A stretch of DNA of 64,000 nucleotides from Rhodanobacter sp. Its GTDB lineage: Bacteria > Pseudomonadota > Gammaproteobacteria > Xanthomonadales > Rhodanobacteraceae. Under the pieces are notes generated by a model. That model saw nothing but the letters and a program-made list of their open reading frames with translations, did not search any database and was not told the DNA's origin. Positions 6,487 to 19,147 of the stretch are shown here, one piece after another (position 1 is the stretch's first letter; the number at the start of each line of letters is the position of its first letter). The stretch lies in the NCBI GenBank assembly GCA_024711345.1, contig JANJTA010000033.1, positions 1-64,000 on the forward strand, given 5' to 3'. A program made the translations under genes and the position numbers.

Positions 6487-8182
6487 CGACAAGCCCATCG
6501 AACCGACTGCGCCGGACGACGGCGAACTGCCGCGGCCGGTGGTGAAGCGGCGCCGCTTCAACGCATCGCTGATCTGGCTGGTGCCGGCGCTGGCGGCGCT
6601 GGTCGGGCTGTCGCTGGTGATCAACAACTGGCTGCAGGCCGGCCCGCAGATCACCATCAGCTTCCAGAGCGCCGAGGGCCTGGAGGCCGGCAAGACCCCG
6701 GTGAAGTACAAGAACGTGGTGATCGGGCGGGTCAACAAGATCCACCTGAGCGGCGACCGCAGCCACGTGCTGGTCAACGTGGCGCTGGAAAAGAGCGCCG
6801 AGGGCTTCGCCACCCGGGACACCCGCTTCTGGGTGGTGCGCCCGCGGATCGGGCTGGGCGGCGTGTCCGGCATCGACACCCTGCTGTCGGGCGCCTTCAT
6901 CGGCGCCGACGTGGGCGATTCGACCGAGTACGAGGACGAGTTCAAGGGGCTGGAACTGCCGCCGGCGGTGAACCACGGCGCGCCGGGACGCAGCTTCGTC
7001 CTGCACAGCGACGACCTGGGCTCGCTCGACATCGGCTCGCCGGTGTACTACCGGCGCATCCAGGTCGGCCGGGTGGCGTCCTACGAGCTGGACCAGGACG
7101 GCAAGGGCGTCTCGCTGCACATCTTCGTGGACGGCCCCAACGACAAGTTCGTCACCCGCTCGTCGCGCTTCTGGAACGCCAGCGGCGTGGACGTGTCGAT
7201 CGGCGCGAACGGCCTCAAGCTCAACACGCAGTCGCTGGCCACCGTGCTGGCCGGCGGCGTGGCGTTCCAGGACCCGCCCGGTCCGCACGACAGCACGCCG
7301 GCGCCGGAGGACAGCACGTATACCCTGTTCGGCGACCAGACCGCCGCGATGGCGCCGCCGGACGGCACCCCGCACTACATCCGCATGCGCTTCGAGCAGT
7401 CGGTGCGCGGGCTGGCGGTGGATGCGCCGGTGGAGTTCCTCGGCATCAACATCGGCAAGGTGGTGTCGGTGCGGCTGGACTACGACGAGCAGAAGCAGCG
7501 CTTCCCGGTAGTGGTGGGGGCGGTGATCTATCCGCAGCGCCTGGGCGCCGCCTACGACAAGCTGGAGGCGCTGGCCAAGGCACATGGCGAGAATACCGAC
7601 CTGTCGCAGTTGATGGGGCGCCTGGTCGGACAGGGCCTGCGCGCGCAGGCGCGCACCGGCAACCTGCTCACCGGCCAGCTGTACGTGGCGCTGGACTTCA
7701 TCCCGAAGACGCCGAAGGTGGCGTTCGACCCGGCCGCGAAACCGCTGACCATCCCCACCGTGACGGGCAGCTTCGACAAGCTGCAGGAGCAGATGGCCGG
7801 GATCGTGGACAAGCTGGCCAAGGTGCCGTTCGACAGCATCGGGCAGAACCTGGACCGCAGCCTGGCCGGACTCGACCGCACGCTGAAGCAGGTCAACGGC
7901 CAGACGTTGCCGGCGCTCGGCGACACCCTGCACGGCGTGCAGCGGACCATGGGCACGGCGAACGAGGCGCTGGCCGGCGACTCGCCGCTGCAGCAGAACC
8001 TGGGCGCCACGCTGGAGCAGCTGCAGCGCATGGCGCGCTCGCTGCGCGTGCTGACCGATTACCTGGGCGGCCACCCGGAGGCGCTGATCCGCGGCCGCCG
8101 CCCGGACGCGAAGCCGGCCGATGCGAAGCCCGTCAACACCACGCCCGCGGCGATGCCGCCGGCGCAAGGGAGCAAGCCATGA
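6479..8182 (+). CDS. pqiB: PqiB-type MCE protein (lipid transport tunnel)
   Basis: A 567-aa protein, close to E. coli PqiB (546). One N-terminal membrane anchor (about residues 27-47: SLIWLVPALAALVGLSLVI) is followed by three MCE/MlaD domains (about 50-145, 165-275 and 295-405), each with the SAEGLEAGKTPVKYK or EFLGINIGKV type core. A long C-terminal helical region, which would form the periplasmic needle, ends in an Ala/Pro tail. In E. coli the PqiB hexamer spans the periplasm and carries phospholipids. ATG 6479 overlaps the pqiA2 stop and is preferred over upstream in-frame ATGs. Confidence 0.92.
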   Translation: MTDDKPIEPTAPDDGELPRPVVKRRRFNASLIWLVPALAALVGLSLVINNWLQAGPQITISFQSAEGLEAGKTPVKYKNVVIGRVNKIHLSGDRSHVLVNVALEKSAEGFATRDTRFWVVRPRIGLGGVSGIDTLLSGAFIGADVGDSTEYEDEFKGLELPPAVNHGAPGRSFVLHSDDLGSLDIGSPVYYRRIQVGRVASYELDQDGKGVSLHIFVDGPNDKFVTRSSRFWNASGVDVSIGANGLKLNTQSLATVLAGGVAFQDPPGPHDSTPAPEDSTYTLFGDQTAAMAPPDGTPHYIRMRFEQSVRGLAVDAPVEFLGINIGKVVSVRLDYDEQKQRFPVVVGAVIYPQRLGAAYDKLEALAKAHGENTDLSQLMGRLVGQGLRAQARTGNLLTGQLYVALDFIPKTPKVAFDPAAKPLTIPTVTGSFDKLQEQMAGIVDKLAKVPFDSIGQNLDRSLAGLDRTLKQVNGQTLPALGDTLHGVQRTMGTANEALAGDSPLQQNLGATLEQLQRMARSLRVLTDYLGGHPEALIRGRRPDAKPADAKPVNTTPAAMPPAQGSKP

Positions 8183-8820
8183 TTCGCGCAAAGCATCTGG
8201 TGGGCGTGGCAGCCGGCGTGTTGCTGGCGGCCTGCGCCTCGGCGCCGCTGCACTACTACACGCTCGTTGCGCCGGCGGACGAGTCCGCCGGCGGGCTGGC
8301 GGCGTCGGCGGACCAAGCGCCCGCACCGTCGGTTGCGCCGGCATTGCCGTTCGAGCTGCTGCCGGTCGGCGTGCCGGCGCAGGTCGACCAGCCGCAGCTG
8401 GTGGTGCGCGAAGGCGGGCAGGGCGTGGCCCTGCTCGGCAGCGAGCGCTGGATCGCCCCGCTCGGCGACGAAGTGCGCAGCGCGCTGTCCGCCGACCTGG
8501 CGCGCGAGCTGCACAGCGCGGACGTCAGCGGCTTGCCCGGCAACGGCCAGCCGCTGTTGCGGATCAAGCTGGACCTGCGCCGGTTCGACTCCGCGCCCGG
8601 CAGCTACGCCCTGATCGAGGCGGCCTGGAGCGTGCGCCTGTTGCATGGCGAGCGGCCCGCCACGCTGGCCTGCACCAGCCGCGTCAGCGAAGCGGTGGGC
8701 CCGGGTTACCCCGCGCTGGTGCAGGGCCATCAGCGCGCGATCGCCCGGCTGGCGACGCAGATCGCCGGCGTGGCGCGCGCGCTCGGCGCCGGCCAGGCTG
8801 CGGTCTGCCCGAGCGGCTGA
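8179..8820 (+). CDS. pqiC: PqiC-type outer-membrane lipoprotein
   Basis: A 213-aa lipoprotein. The signal sequence ends in the lipobox LLAAC (Cys near residue 19). The mature part matches the ABC-type transport auxiliary lipoprotein family (DUF330), with YYTLVAP near the start, a PVGVPAQVDQPQLV segment and a W-I-A-P-L-G-D motif near residues 91-97. In the E. coli system PqiC anchors the PqiB needle to the outer membrane. It overlaps pqiB by four bases (ATGA) and ends the operon; leuS begins 92 bases later. Confidence 0.85.
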   Translation: MIRAKHLVGVAAGVLLAACASAPLHYYTLVAPADESAGGLAASADQAPAPSVAPALPFELLPVGVPAQVDQPQLVVREGGQGVALLGSERWIAPLGDEVRSALSADLARELHSADVSGLPGNGQPLLRIKLDLRRFDSAPGSYALIEAAWSVRLLHGERPATLACTSRVSEAVGPGYPALVQGHQRAIARLATQIAGVARALGAGQAAVCPSG

Positions 8821-8858
8821 AGCTCCGCCAGCTTGGCGCCCGGCCTGCGCTGGGCTAG

Positions 8859-12105
<3,247 letters not shown>

Positions 12106-12106
<1 letters not shown>

Positions 12107-13116
12107 TGCCGCTCAGTCCCGGCCAATGGCAGAAGGCGCTGGCCGCGGAGCAGCTGCAGCCGGTCTACCTGCTCGCCGGCGAGCAACTGCTGGTGCTGGA
12201 GGCGGCCGACGCCCTGCGCGCGCAGGCGCGCAAGCTGGGCTACGCCGAGCGCGAGGTGCTCGAGGTGGGCCAGCATTTCGACTGGAACGACCTGGCCCGC
12301 GCCGCCGCCGGCATGTCGCTGTTCGCCAGCCGCCGGCTGATCGACCTGCGCCTGCCCAGCGGCCGCCCCGGCGTCGATGGCGCCAAGGCGATCGGCGCGT
12401 TCTGCGCCGATCCGCCGCCGGACGTCACCTTGCTGGTCACCGCGATGGAGTGGAGCAACAAGCACGACGGCGCCTGGAGCAAGAAGCTCGACGCGAGCGG
12501 CGCGATGGTGGTGTTCAACGCGCCGCGGCCGGAGCAGTGGGGCGCCTGGCTCGGCGCACGGCTGGCCTCGCGCGGCCTGTCCGCCACGCCCGACGCGGTG
12601 GCGCTGCTGGCCGAGCGCGTGGAGGGCAACCTGCTCGCTGCCGCGCAGGAGGTCGACAAGCTCGCCGTGCTGCATGGCGAGGGTCGCGTCGATGCCGCCG
12701 AGATGGAAAACCTGGTGGCCGACAGCGCGCGCTACGACGTGTTCAAGCTCACCGACGCCGCCTTTGCCGGCGACGGCGCGCGGGCGCTGCGCATCCTCGC
12801 TGGACTGCGTGCCGAAGGCGACGAACTGCTGGCGCTGATGGGCTGGCTGGTCAACCAGTTGCAGCTGGCGCTGCGCCTGGCCAATGCGGCGGACTTCGCC
12901 GCGCAGGCCAGGGCCGAGCACCTGTGGGACAGCCGCGCGCAGCAGTTCCGCCAGGCCCTGCGCCGCGCGCCGCGCGAGCACTGGCTGCAGTGCCTGGCGC
13001 GCGCCTCGCGCATCGACCGCATGGTCAAGGGGCGCGAACAGGGCGATCCGTGGCAGGAAGCCGAACGGCTGATCGCCGCCATCGCCGAACCGCGCGCCGC
13101 CCGCGCGCTCGCCTGA
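12106..13116 (+). CDS. holA: DNA polymerase III subunit delta
   Basis: A 336-aa clamp-loader subunit that opens the beta clamp. Length agrees with E. coli HolA (343). The start shows PVYLLAGEQLLVLEAADALR, the clamp-loader N-terminal motif, with GNLLAAAQEVDKLAVL and YDVFKLTDAAF further in. TGATG overlap with lptE implies translational coupling. Confidence 0.95.
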
Positions 13117-13118
13117 TC

Positions 13119-13164
13119 GCGCCCTCCCCGGCATGCCGGGGAGGGCCGGGGAGGGGTAGCTCTT
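13119..13164. repeat. Dispersed CCCTCCCC hairpin repeat that carries the nadD ribosome binding site
   Basis: GCCCTCCCCGGC at 13121-13132 pairs perfectly with GCCGGGGAGGGC at 13135-13146, followed by GGGGAGGGGTAGCTCTTGCC. Related sequences occur at 26040-26082 (hairpin then GGTGGGGTAGCTCCTGC) and, more diverged, at 37297-37365. The GAGGGG that should serve nadD and its TTG start fall in the right flank of the repeat. Confidence 0.6.
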
Positions 13165-13819
13165 GCCACGCACCGCAAACAAACCATTGGCCCTCTTCGG
13201 CGGCACCTTCGACCCGGTGCACCTGGGCCACCTCAGCGTGGCGTGGGAAGCGGCCGAACTGCTCGACGCCGAGGTGCGCCTGCTGCCGGCCGGCGTACCG
13301 CCGCATCGCGCGCCACCGATCGCCACCGCGGCGCAGCGCGTGGCGATCCTGCGCGCCGCGCTGCGCGGGCAGTCGCGGCTCGTGCTCGATACGCGCGAAC
13401 TGGAGCGCACGGGGCCGTCGTACACCATCGACACCCTGCACGAATTGCGTGCGGAGCAGGGCCAGCGCCCGCTGGTGCTGCTGCTCGGCGCGGACGCATT
13501 TGCCGGCCTTGCCACGTGGCACCGCTGGCGCGAGCTGTTCGACGCGGCGCACCTCGGCGTGCTGAGCCGACCGGGCGTTTCCGCCAGCCTGCCGGAGGAA
13601 CTGGAACGCGAAGTGGCTGGCCGGCGCATCGCCGACGCTTCCGCGCTGCGCGCGCTGCCCGCCGGCAAGGTCGTCGAGCTGGCGGTGACCCCGCTGGAAA
13701 TCTCCGCCACCCGCATCCGCGAACTGCTCGCCGCCGGGCGCGACCCGCGCTACCTGCTGCCGGCCGGGCTGTTCGACGATCCCGCGCTGCTGGCGCCGTA
13801 CCGGAACCCGGTCGCGTAG
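13163..13819 (+). CDS. nadD: Nicotinate-nucleotide adenylyltransferase
   Basis: A 218-aa enzyme of NAD synthesis that adenylates nicotinate mononucleotide. The GGTFDPVHLGHL motif (residues 14-25) holds the nucleotidyltransferase HxGH-type site, and SATRIRELL near 187-195 is the second nucleotide-binding motif. The start must be TTG at 13163: an in-frame TAG lies at 13157-13159 and there is no ATG or GTG before the catalytic motif. GAGGGG sits seven to ten bases upstream, inside a dispersed repeat. The start codon suggests modest expression. Confidence 0.93.
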   Translation: MPRTANKPLALFGGTFDPVHLGHLSVAWEAAELLDAEVRLLPAGVPPHRAPPIATAAQRVAILRAALRGQSRLVLDTRELERTGPSYTIDTLHELRAEQGQRPLVLLLGADAFAGLATWHRWRELFDAAHLGVLSRPGVSASLPEELEREVAGRRIADASALRALPAGKVVELAVTPLEISATRIRELLAAGRDPRYLLPAGLFDDPALLAPYRNPVA

Positions 13820-13826
13820 AAACCGC

Positions 13827-15701
13827 TCAGCCGCCGACCAGCTGCGCGCTGACTTCGTTGATCGAATCGCGGATGCGCCGGGAGAACACCGAGTCGAGGT
13901 GGTGGATCAGCAGCAGGTGTTCGGTGGCGCGGGTCATGGCCACGTAGAGCAGGCGCGCCTCCTCGGCTTCGCTGTGGCCTTCCTTGGGCAGGCCGCCGAT
14001 GCCGGGAATGATCACGAACGGGAACTCCAGCCCCTTGCTGGAGTGCATGGTGACCAACTTCACGCTGTCCTCGACCGCGAACAGGCTCTGCTTGCCGGTG
14101 TTGTCGGCGAGCCGGCTGGGGATGTCCAGCTCGCGCAGCACCTCGTGCAGTTTTTCGCCTTCCCACTGGTTGCGATAGATCACCGCCATCTCGGAATACG
14201 CACGTCCATGCGCGTGCTCGTCGCGCAGCCGCGCGATCAGCACGTCCATCTGCGCGCGGGCGGTGTCGGTGCGCACCAGTTCGGGCACCGCGCCGCGGCG
14301 GCCGGCACTTTCCGGCGCGACCAGCGGCACCCCGTCGCCGTCGGCGTCGTCGCTGCGCGAGGCGAGCAGGTCCTGCGCGAAGGTGCGCGCGACCGAGAGG
14401 ATTTCCAGCGTGTTGCGGTAGTTGAGCTTGAGGATGGTGGTGCGCCCTTGCGCCTGCACGCCGAGGCTCTTCCAGCTGATCTTGCGGCGGTTCGGATTGC
14501 CGTAGATGTTCTGCGCGTCGTCGTACAGCACCAGCAGCGAATTGGTCGCGGGGTCGATCATCTGCACGATCAGCTTGTACCAGTCCGGCTCGAAGTCGTG
14601 ACCTTCGTCGACCAGCACCGCGCCGTACTGCGCGCGCGGAATGCGGCCGCGATCGACGCCGGCGATCACCGCCGGCGGCAGCGCCTCGGCGAAGGCCTTG
14701 CCGCTGCCCGGCGGCAGCGGCTCGTGGTAGGCCACCAGCATCTTGCGGCACCACTTGTGGAAGTTGTAGACCCGCACCTTCTCGCCCAGGCCGCGCTCGC
14801 CAATCAGCTGCTCCAGCCGCGCCGCCAGCGTCTTGTTGTAGCAGAGCACCAGGATCGGTTTGCTCATTTCGCGCGCCAGCTGCATCGCGCGGAAACCCAG
14901 GATCATGGTCTTGCCGGAGCCGGCCACGCCGTGGATGATCCGATGCTCGCCGCCGATCGAGCGCGCCAGCTGTTCCTGCTGCGCGTCCATCACCTTGACC
15001 AGGTCGGGGATCTGCAGCGGCCGCACCGCGGCGTCGGTGGGGCCGAACAGACCGAACTGGCCGCTGCCGGCTTCCACCCGCAATTCGGGGAACAGGTGCC
15101 AGCGCACGCGATCGATCTGCGGCAGGGTGAGCGCCACCGGATACACCTGCGGGAACATCGCCCACAGCCGCTGCTGGAACGCCTCGGCGTCGACCGTCTC
15201 GTACAGCTCGTCGCGGCAGAGCACCAGGTGCTCGGGCAGCACCTCGCCCAGACCGCCCTCGTCGAACTGCTTGCGGGTGATGTTGGCCAGCACCACGCCC
15301 CAGCCCCACGGCATGATCAGCTTGCCGGCGTGGCGCGAGCCTTGCGGGTGGCGCAGCGCCGGGTCGCGCTCCAGCACCACGCCGATCTCCAGCGCGTACG
15401 CGCGCGCCTGCAGCAGCGGGTTGGCCTCCTTCACCAGGCCGCGCTCGGTGACCAGGGTGAACTGGGTGCTGTCGGCGTGGCGAAGGGTGTCGGCCTTCCA
15501 GTCCTTCACCTCCAGCACCAGCAGGCCGCGGCGCGGGTGGAACACCACGAAATCCGGGTGGCGCTGCTTCAGCCCGACCGGCACGTCGTACCACAGCAGG
15601 TAGTCGTCCTCGAGCTTCTGCTCCAGTCGCTCGGAAACGCGTTTCTCGCCGCCGGTCATCCGCGGAAGGCAGCTGTTGCGGGTCGGGATGAGGGTGGCCA
15701 C
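13827..15701 (-). CDS. NERD-domain UvrD-like DNA helicase
   Basis: A 624-aa superfamily 1 helicase. The N-terminal NERD (nuclease-related) domain shows PDFVVFHPRRGLLVLEVKDW at residues 49-68, with the D50...E64-x-K66 arrangement of PD-(D/E)xK nucleases. Walker A is GVAGSGKT at 258-265, Walker B reads LVDEGHDFEPDW, motif III is DDAQNIYG, and the C-terminal motifs are TMHSSKGLEFPFVI and ARLLYVAMTRA. I chose the GTG at 15699-15701, which has AGGGG five bases upstream and starts MATLIPTRNSC; a further 34 residues upstream look non-coding. Presumably acts on DNA breaks or foreign DNA, but the role of this family is not settled. Confidence 0.85.
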   Translation of the reverse strand: MATLIPTRNSCLPRMTGGEKRVSERLEQKLEDDYLLWYDVPVGLKQRHPDFVVFHPRRGLLVLEVKDWKADTLRHADSTQFTLVTERGLVKEANPLLQARAYALEIGVVLERDPALRHPQGSRHAGKLIMPWGWGVVLANITRKQFDEGGLGEVLPEHLVLCRDELYETVDAEAFQQRLWAMFPQVYPVALTLPQIDRVRWHLFPELRVEAGSGQFGLFGPTDAAVRPLQIPDLVKVMDAQQEQLARSIGGEHRIIHGVAGSGKTMILGFRAMQLAREMSKPILVLCYNKTLAARLEQLIGERGLGEKVRVYNFHKWCRKMLVAYHEPLPPGSGKAFAEALPPAVIAGVDRGRIPRAQYGAVLVDEGHDFEPDWYKLIVQMIDPATNSLLVLYDDAQNIYGNPNRRKISWKSLGVQAQGRTTILKLNYRNTLEILSVARTFAQDLLASRSDDADGDGVPLVAPESAGRRGAVPELVRTDTARAQMDVLIARLRDEHAHGRAYSEMAVIYRNQWEGEKLHEVLRELDIPSRLADNTGKQSLFAVEDSVKLVTMHSSKGLEFPFVIIPGIGGLPKEGHSEAEEARLLYVAMTRATEHLLLIHHLDSVFSRRIRDSINEVSAQLVGG

Positions 15702-15863
15702 GGGAGCCCCTGACTGACGTTGCTGGTCGACGTTAGCCGATAGGGCGAAGCTGTCAATACCGATTGAAGGCATGGCGCGGGGAGGCCTGGGGATTTTCTG
15801 CAAGACGGCGGCGGTGCGGTGGCGCTACCTTTGGTCCGGACGGTCAACCGACGGAGCTGCCAC

Positions 15864-16325
15864 ATGAACCAGCAGAGCACGCAACGGATCCACGAGGTAT
15901 TTCCCTACCTGCGTGTGCACGATGCCGCCGCGGCGCTGGATTACTACCGGCGTGCCTTCGGCGCGACACTCCGCCTGCGACTGGACGAGGCCGGCAGCGG
16001 CCGTATCGGCCATGCCGAGCTGGAACTCGGGCCGGCGGTGATCATGCTGTCCGACGAGTATCCCGAGCACGGCATCCTCGGCCCGCGCAGCATCGGCGGC
16101 ACCAGCGTGTCGATCCATCTGCACGTGGACGATGCCGACGCGATGCTGGCACGGGCGGTGGCTGCCGGCGGCAGCCTGATTCGGCCGGCGACCGATGCGT
16201 TCTATGGCGAGCGCAGCGGCACCGTGCGCGATCCGTTCGGACACGAATGGCTGATCGGTCACAGCATCGAAGAGGTGAGCCCGGCCGAGATGCAGCGGCG
16301 TTACGACGAACTGATGGCGGGTTGA
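15864..16325 (+). CDS. VOC (glyoxalase/bleomycin-resistance) family protein, PhnB-like
   Basis: A 153-aa protein with the paired beta-alpha-beta-beta-beta fold of vicinal-oxygen-chelate proteins: FPYLRVHDAAAALDYYRRAFGA at the start, SVSIHLHVDDADAML at about 75-89, and YGERSGTVRDPFGHEWLI near 113-130. Candidate metal ligands are the His and Glu of HAELELG and HEW. Substrate cannot be predicted. The ATG at 15864 is the best start; it is divergent from the helicase gene and converges on the oxygenase gene one base away. Confidence 0.82.
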   Translation: MNQQSTQRIHEVFPYLRVHDAAAALDYYRRAFGATLRLRLDEAGSGRIGHAELELGPAVIMLSDEYPEHGILGPRSIGGTSVSIHLHVDDADAMLARAVAAGGSLIRPATDAFYGERSGTVRDPFGHEWLIGHSIEEVSPAEMQRRYDELMAG

Positions 16326-16326
16326 A

Positions 16327-17250
16327 TCAACCCCAGCGCTGCAGCTGCTCCGGCGCCACGTCCATGCGCCGGCAGGCGCGGCTGGCGATGCCGTCCTTCA
16401 GGGCGGCATGGAACACCGGCGCCACCGACCACAGCGCATGCGCCGCCAGGCGCGCCCGGCGGCGCTGCCAGGGTGTGTGGCGCAGCAGCGCGAGTGCCCA
16501 TGGCGGCAACAGCGCATGGCCGGCGTACAGGAACAGGTCGCGCGACAGCCCGGCGGCCGGCACCGGCAGGCGCACCTGGCCAAGCAGACCGAGCACCACG
16601 CGCGAGCGTTCGGTAAAGGCCAGCTCGGACTGGATGCGGCGGAAGTACTCCAGCACCTCGCGTTGCGACGCGGGCACGCCGCGCGCGCCCAGCGCCTCGG
16701 CGATCCGCCGCACCTCGTCGTAGTAGCGGTCGGCTGCGCCTTCCGGCAGCGCGACGTGGCTGTAGCGGCGGTAGCCCTGCAGGAAGCAGTACGCCTCGCT
16801 GACGTGCACCCAGGTCAGCAGCGCGGGATCGTTGGCGCTGTACGGGCGCCCGTCTTCGCCGTGCCCCGCGATGTGGTCGTGGATCTGCCGCACGTGCTCG
16901 ATCAATGCCTCGGCCTGCGCGCGCGGCGCATAGGTGGTGCCGCCGACGAATGCGGTGGTGCGGCGCAGCCGGCCGAGCAGGTCGCCGCGGAAGTTGGAGT
17001 GGTCCCACACCCCGGCCAGCGCCAGCGGGTGCAGCGTCTGCAGGGTCAGTGCGGCGAGGCCGCCGGCGAGCATGCCGGGGAAATCCGCATGCACGCGCCA
17101 GGTCGCGCTGCGCGGTCCGAACAGGCCGGGGTCGCCGTGCGGATGGTCGTAGTCGAGGCGGTCCGCATCGGTACGCGGGAAGGCGTCGAGCACCCAGCGG
17201 CGCACCCGTTCGCGGGCGGGGCGGGTCAGCAGGTCGAGCGGCGAAGGCAT
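16327..17250 (-). CDS. Oxygenase MpaB family protein (DUF2236)
   Basis: A 307-aa protein of the MpaB/DUF2236 family, the fold of the catalytic domain of latex-clearing protein and of fungal MpaB. Visible family marks are LFGPRSATWRVHADFPGMLAGG (residues about 43-64), LQTLHPLALAGVWDHS (70-85), and LTWVHVSEAYCFLQGYRRY (144-162), with conserved His in each. Known relatives are haem-dependent oxygenases, but most bacterial members have no assigned substrate. It is divergent from the DAHP synthase leader region, so its promoter shares the 17251-17317 gap. Confidence 0.82.
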   Translation of the reverse strand: MPSPLDLLTRPARERVRRWVLDAFPRTDADRLDYDHPHGDPGLFGPRSATWRVHADFPGMLAGGLAALTLQTLHPLALAGVWDHSNFRGDLLGRLRRTTAFVGGTTYAPRAQAEALIEHVRQIHDHIAGHGEDGRPYSANDPALLTWVHVSEAYCFLQGYRRYSHVALPEGAADRYYDEVRRIAEALGARGVPASQREVLEYFRRIQSELAFTERSRVVLGLLGQVRLPVPAAGLSRDLFLYAGHALLPPWALALLRHTPWQRRRARLAAHALWSVAPVFHAALKDGIASRACRRMDVAPEQLQRWG

Positions 17251-17282
17251 GCCGCCAGTCTAGCCCCGCGCTGGCGGGGAGT

Positions 17283-17310
17283 TTGATTTGGACGTCCATT
17301 GTGCTATCAA
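17283..17310 (+). promoter_or_regulatory. Candidate sigma-70 promoter of the DAHP synthase leader
   Basis: TTGATT at 17283-17288 and TATCAA at 17305-17310, separated by 16 bp, with a TG at 17302-17303 that gives an extended -10 character. The predicted transcription start (about 17316-17318) falls at the leader-peptide ATG, so the leader mRNA would be almost leaderless. Confidence 0.5.
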
Positions 17311-17317
17311 TGCCGCC

Positions 17318-17401
17318 ATGTCCTCCGCCACCGCCCGCCTGTATTTCTGGTTTTACGGCTACCCGAAGCCTACGGCGGCGGCGCGGACGCGATCGATTTG
17401 A
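17318..17401 (+). CDS. Aromatic-codon leader peptide upstream of DAHP synthase
   Basis: A 27-codon frame with a run of aromatic residues, Tyr-Phe-Trp-Phe-Tyr-Gly-Tyr at positions 9-15 (codons TAT TTC TGG TTT TAC GGC TAC). It ends at TGA 17399-17401, about 20 bases before a strong terminator hairpin. Six aromatic codons in seven is the hallmark of attenuation control by charged tRNA-Phe, tRNA-Tyr and tRNA-Trp. When aromatic tRNAs are short, the ribosome would stall and free the downstream GGCGGCGG stretch (17374-17383) to pair with the CCGCC of the terminator. No clear ribosome binding site precedes the ATG. Confidence 0.8.
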   Translation: MSSATARLYFWFYGYPKPTAAARTRSI

Positions 17402-17423
17402 ACTGATCGAAAGAACCCTACCG

Positions 17424-17449
17424 AACCGCCACCCCAGGGCGGTTTTTTT
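17424..17449 (+). terminator. Attenuator terminator of the DAHP synthase gene
   Basis: AACCGCC at 17424-17430 pairs with GGCGGTT at 17438-17444 across a seven-base loop, followed by a run of seven T (17443-17449). It lies between the leader-peptide stop and the gene, the position expected for an attenuator. Confidence 0.85.
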
Positions 17450-17485
17450 ATGGCCGCTACCTGAAAACCCTCCAGGAGAGCCGCC

Positions 17486-18571
<1,086 letters not shown>

Positions 18572-18573
18572 GG

Positions 18574-18999
18574 TCAGCTTTCCAGCCGGGCGTCCAGCGT
18601 GATCTCGGCCTTGAGCAGCCTGGACACCGGGCAGGCCAGTTTGGTCGCCTGCGCGATGCCGTCGAACGCGGCCGCGTCGATGCGCGGCACCTTGGCCCGG
18701 CAGCTGAGCGCCACCGCGGTGATGCTGAAGCCGTCGCCGTCCTTGAGCAGGGTCACCGTGGCCTTGGTGTCGATGCTGTCGGCGGTGAAGCCGGCGTTGC
18801 CCAGCCCCAGCGACAGCGCCATCGAGTAGCAACCGGCGTGGGCCGCGGCGATCAGCTCCTCCGGGTTGGTGCCAGGGCCGTCCTCGAAGCGCGACTTGAA
18901 GCCGTACGGCGCCTCGTGCAGCACGCCGGTGTCGGTCGACATCGTGCCCTGTCCATCCTTGATGCCGCCGGACCAATGCGCGGACGCGGATCGTTTCAT
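18574..18999 (-). CDS. osmC: OsmC family peroxiredoxin
   Basis: A 141-aa protein of the OsmC/Ohr family that reduces organic hydroperoxides. The two catalytic cysteines are visible: C57 in AAAHAGCYSMALSL and C123 in TKLACPVSRLL. The N-terminus (SAHWSGGIKDGQGTMST) is of OsmC rather than Ohr type. ATG 18999 has AGGAGA at good spacing. It converges with the DAHP synthase gene, the two stops lying two bases apart. Confidence 0.92.
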   Translation of the reverse strand: MKRSASAHWSGGIKDGQGTMSTDTGVLHEAPYGFKSRFEDGPGTNPEELIAAAHAGCYSMALSLGLGNAGFTADSIDTKATVTLLKDGDGFSITAVALSCRAKVPRIDAAAFDGIAQATKLACPVSRLLKAEITLDARLES

Positions 19000-19147
19000 G
19001 GGATTCTCCTGCGGGGTGATGCAGACAAGTGCCCACCGTGCCCGACGGCGCATGCAGTTGGCGCGAACGAACCGGCATCCCGACTTCACGCCCGGTTGCC
19101 CCGCGCACGTCGTATGCTTGCCGACCGTCCTCCGATCGGGAGTTTGC

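Noticed and set aside
13899-15713. 604-codon plus-strand frame opposite the NERD-UvrD helicase
   Set aside because: Leu/Gln/Val-rich antisense translation without motifs; the helicase motifs on the other strand are unambiguous.
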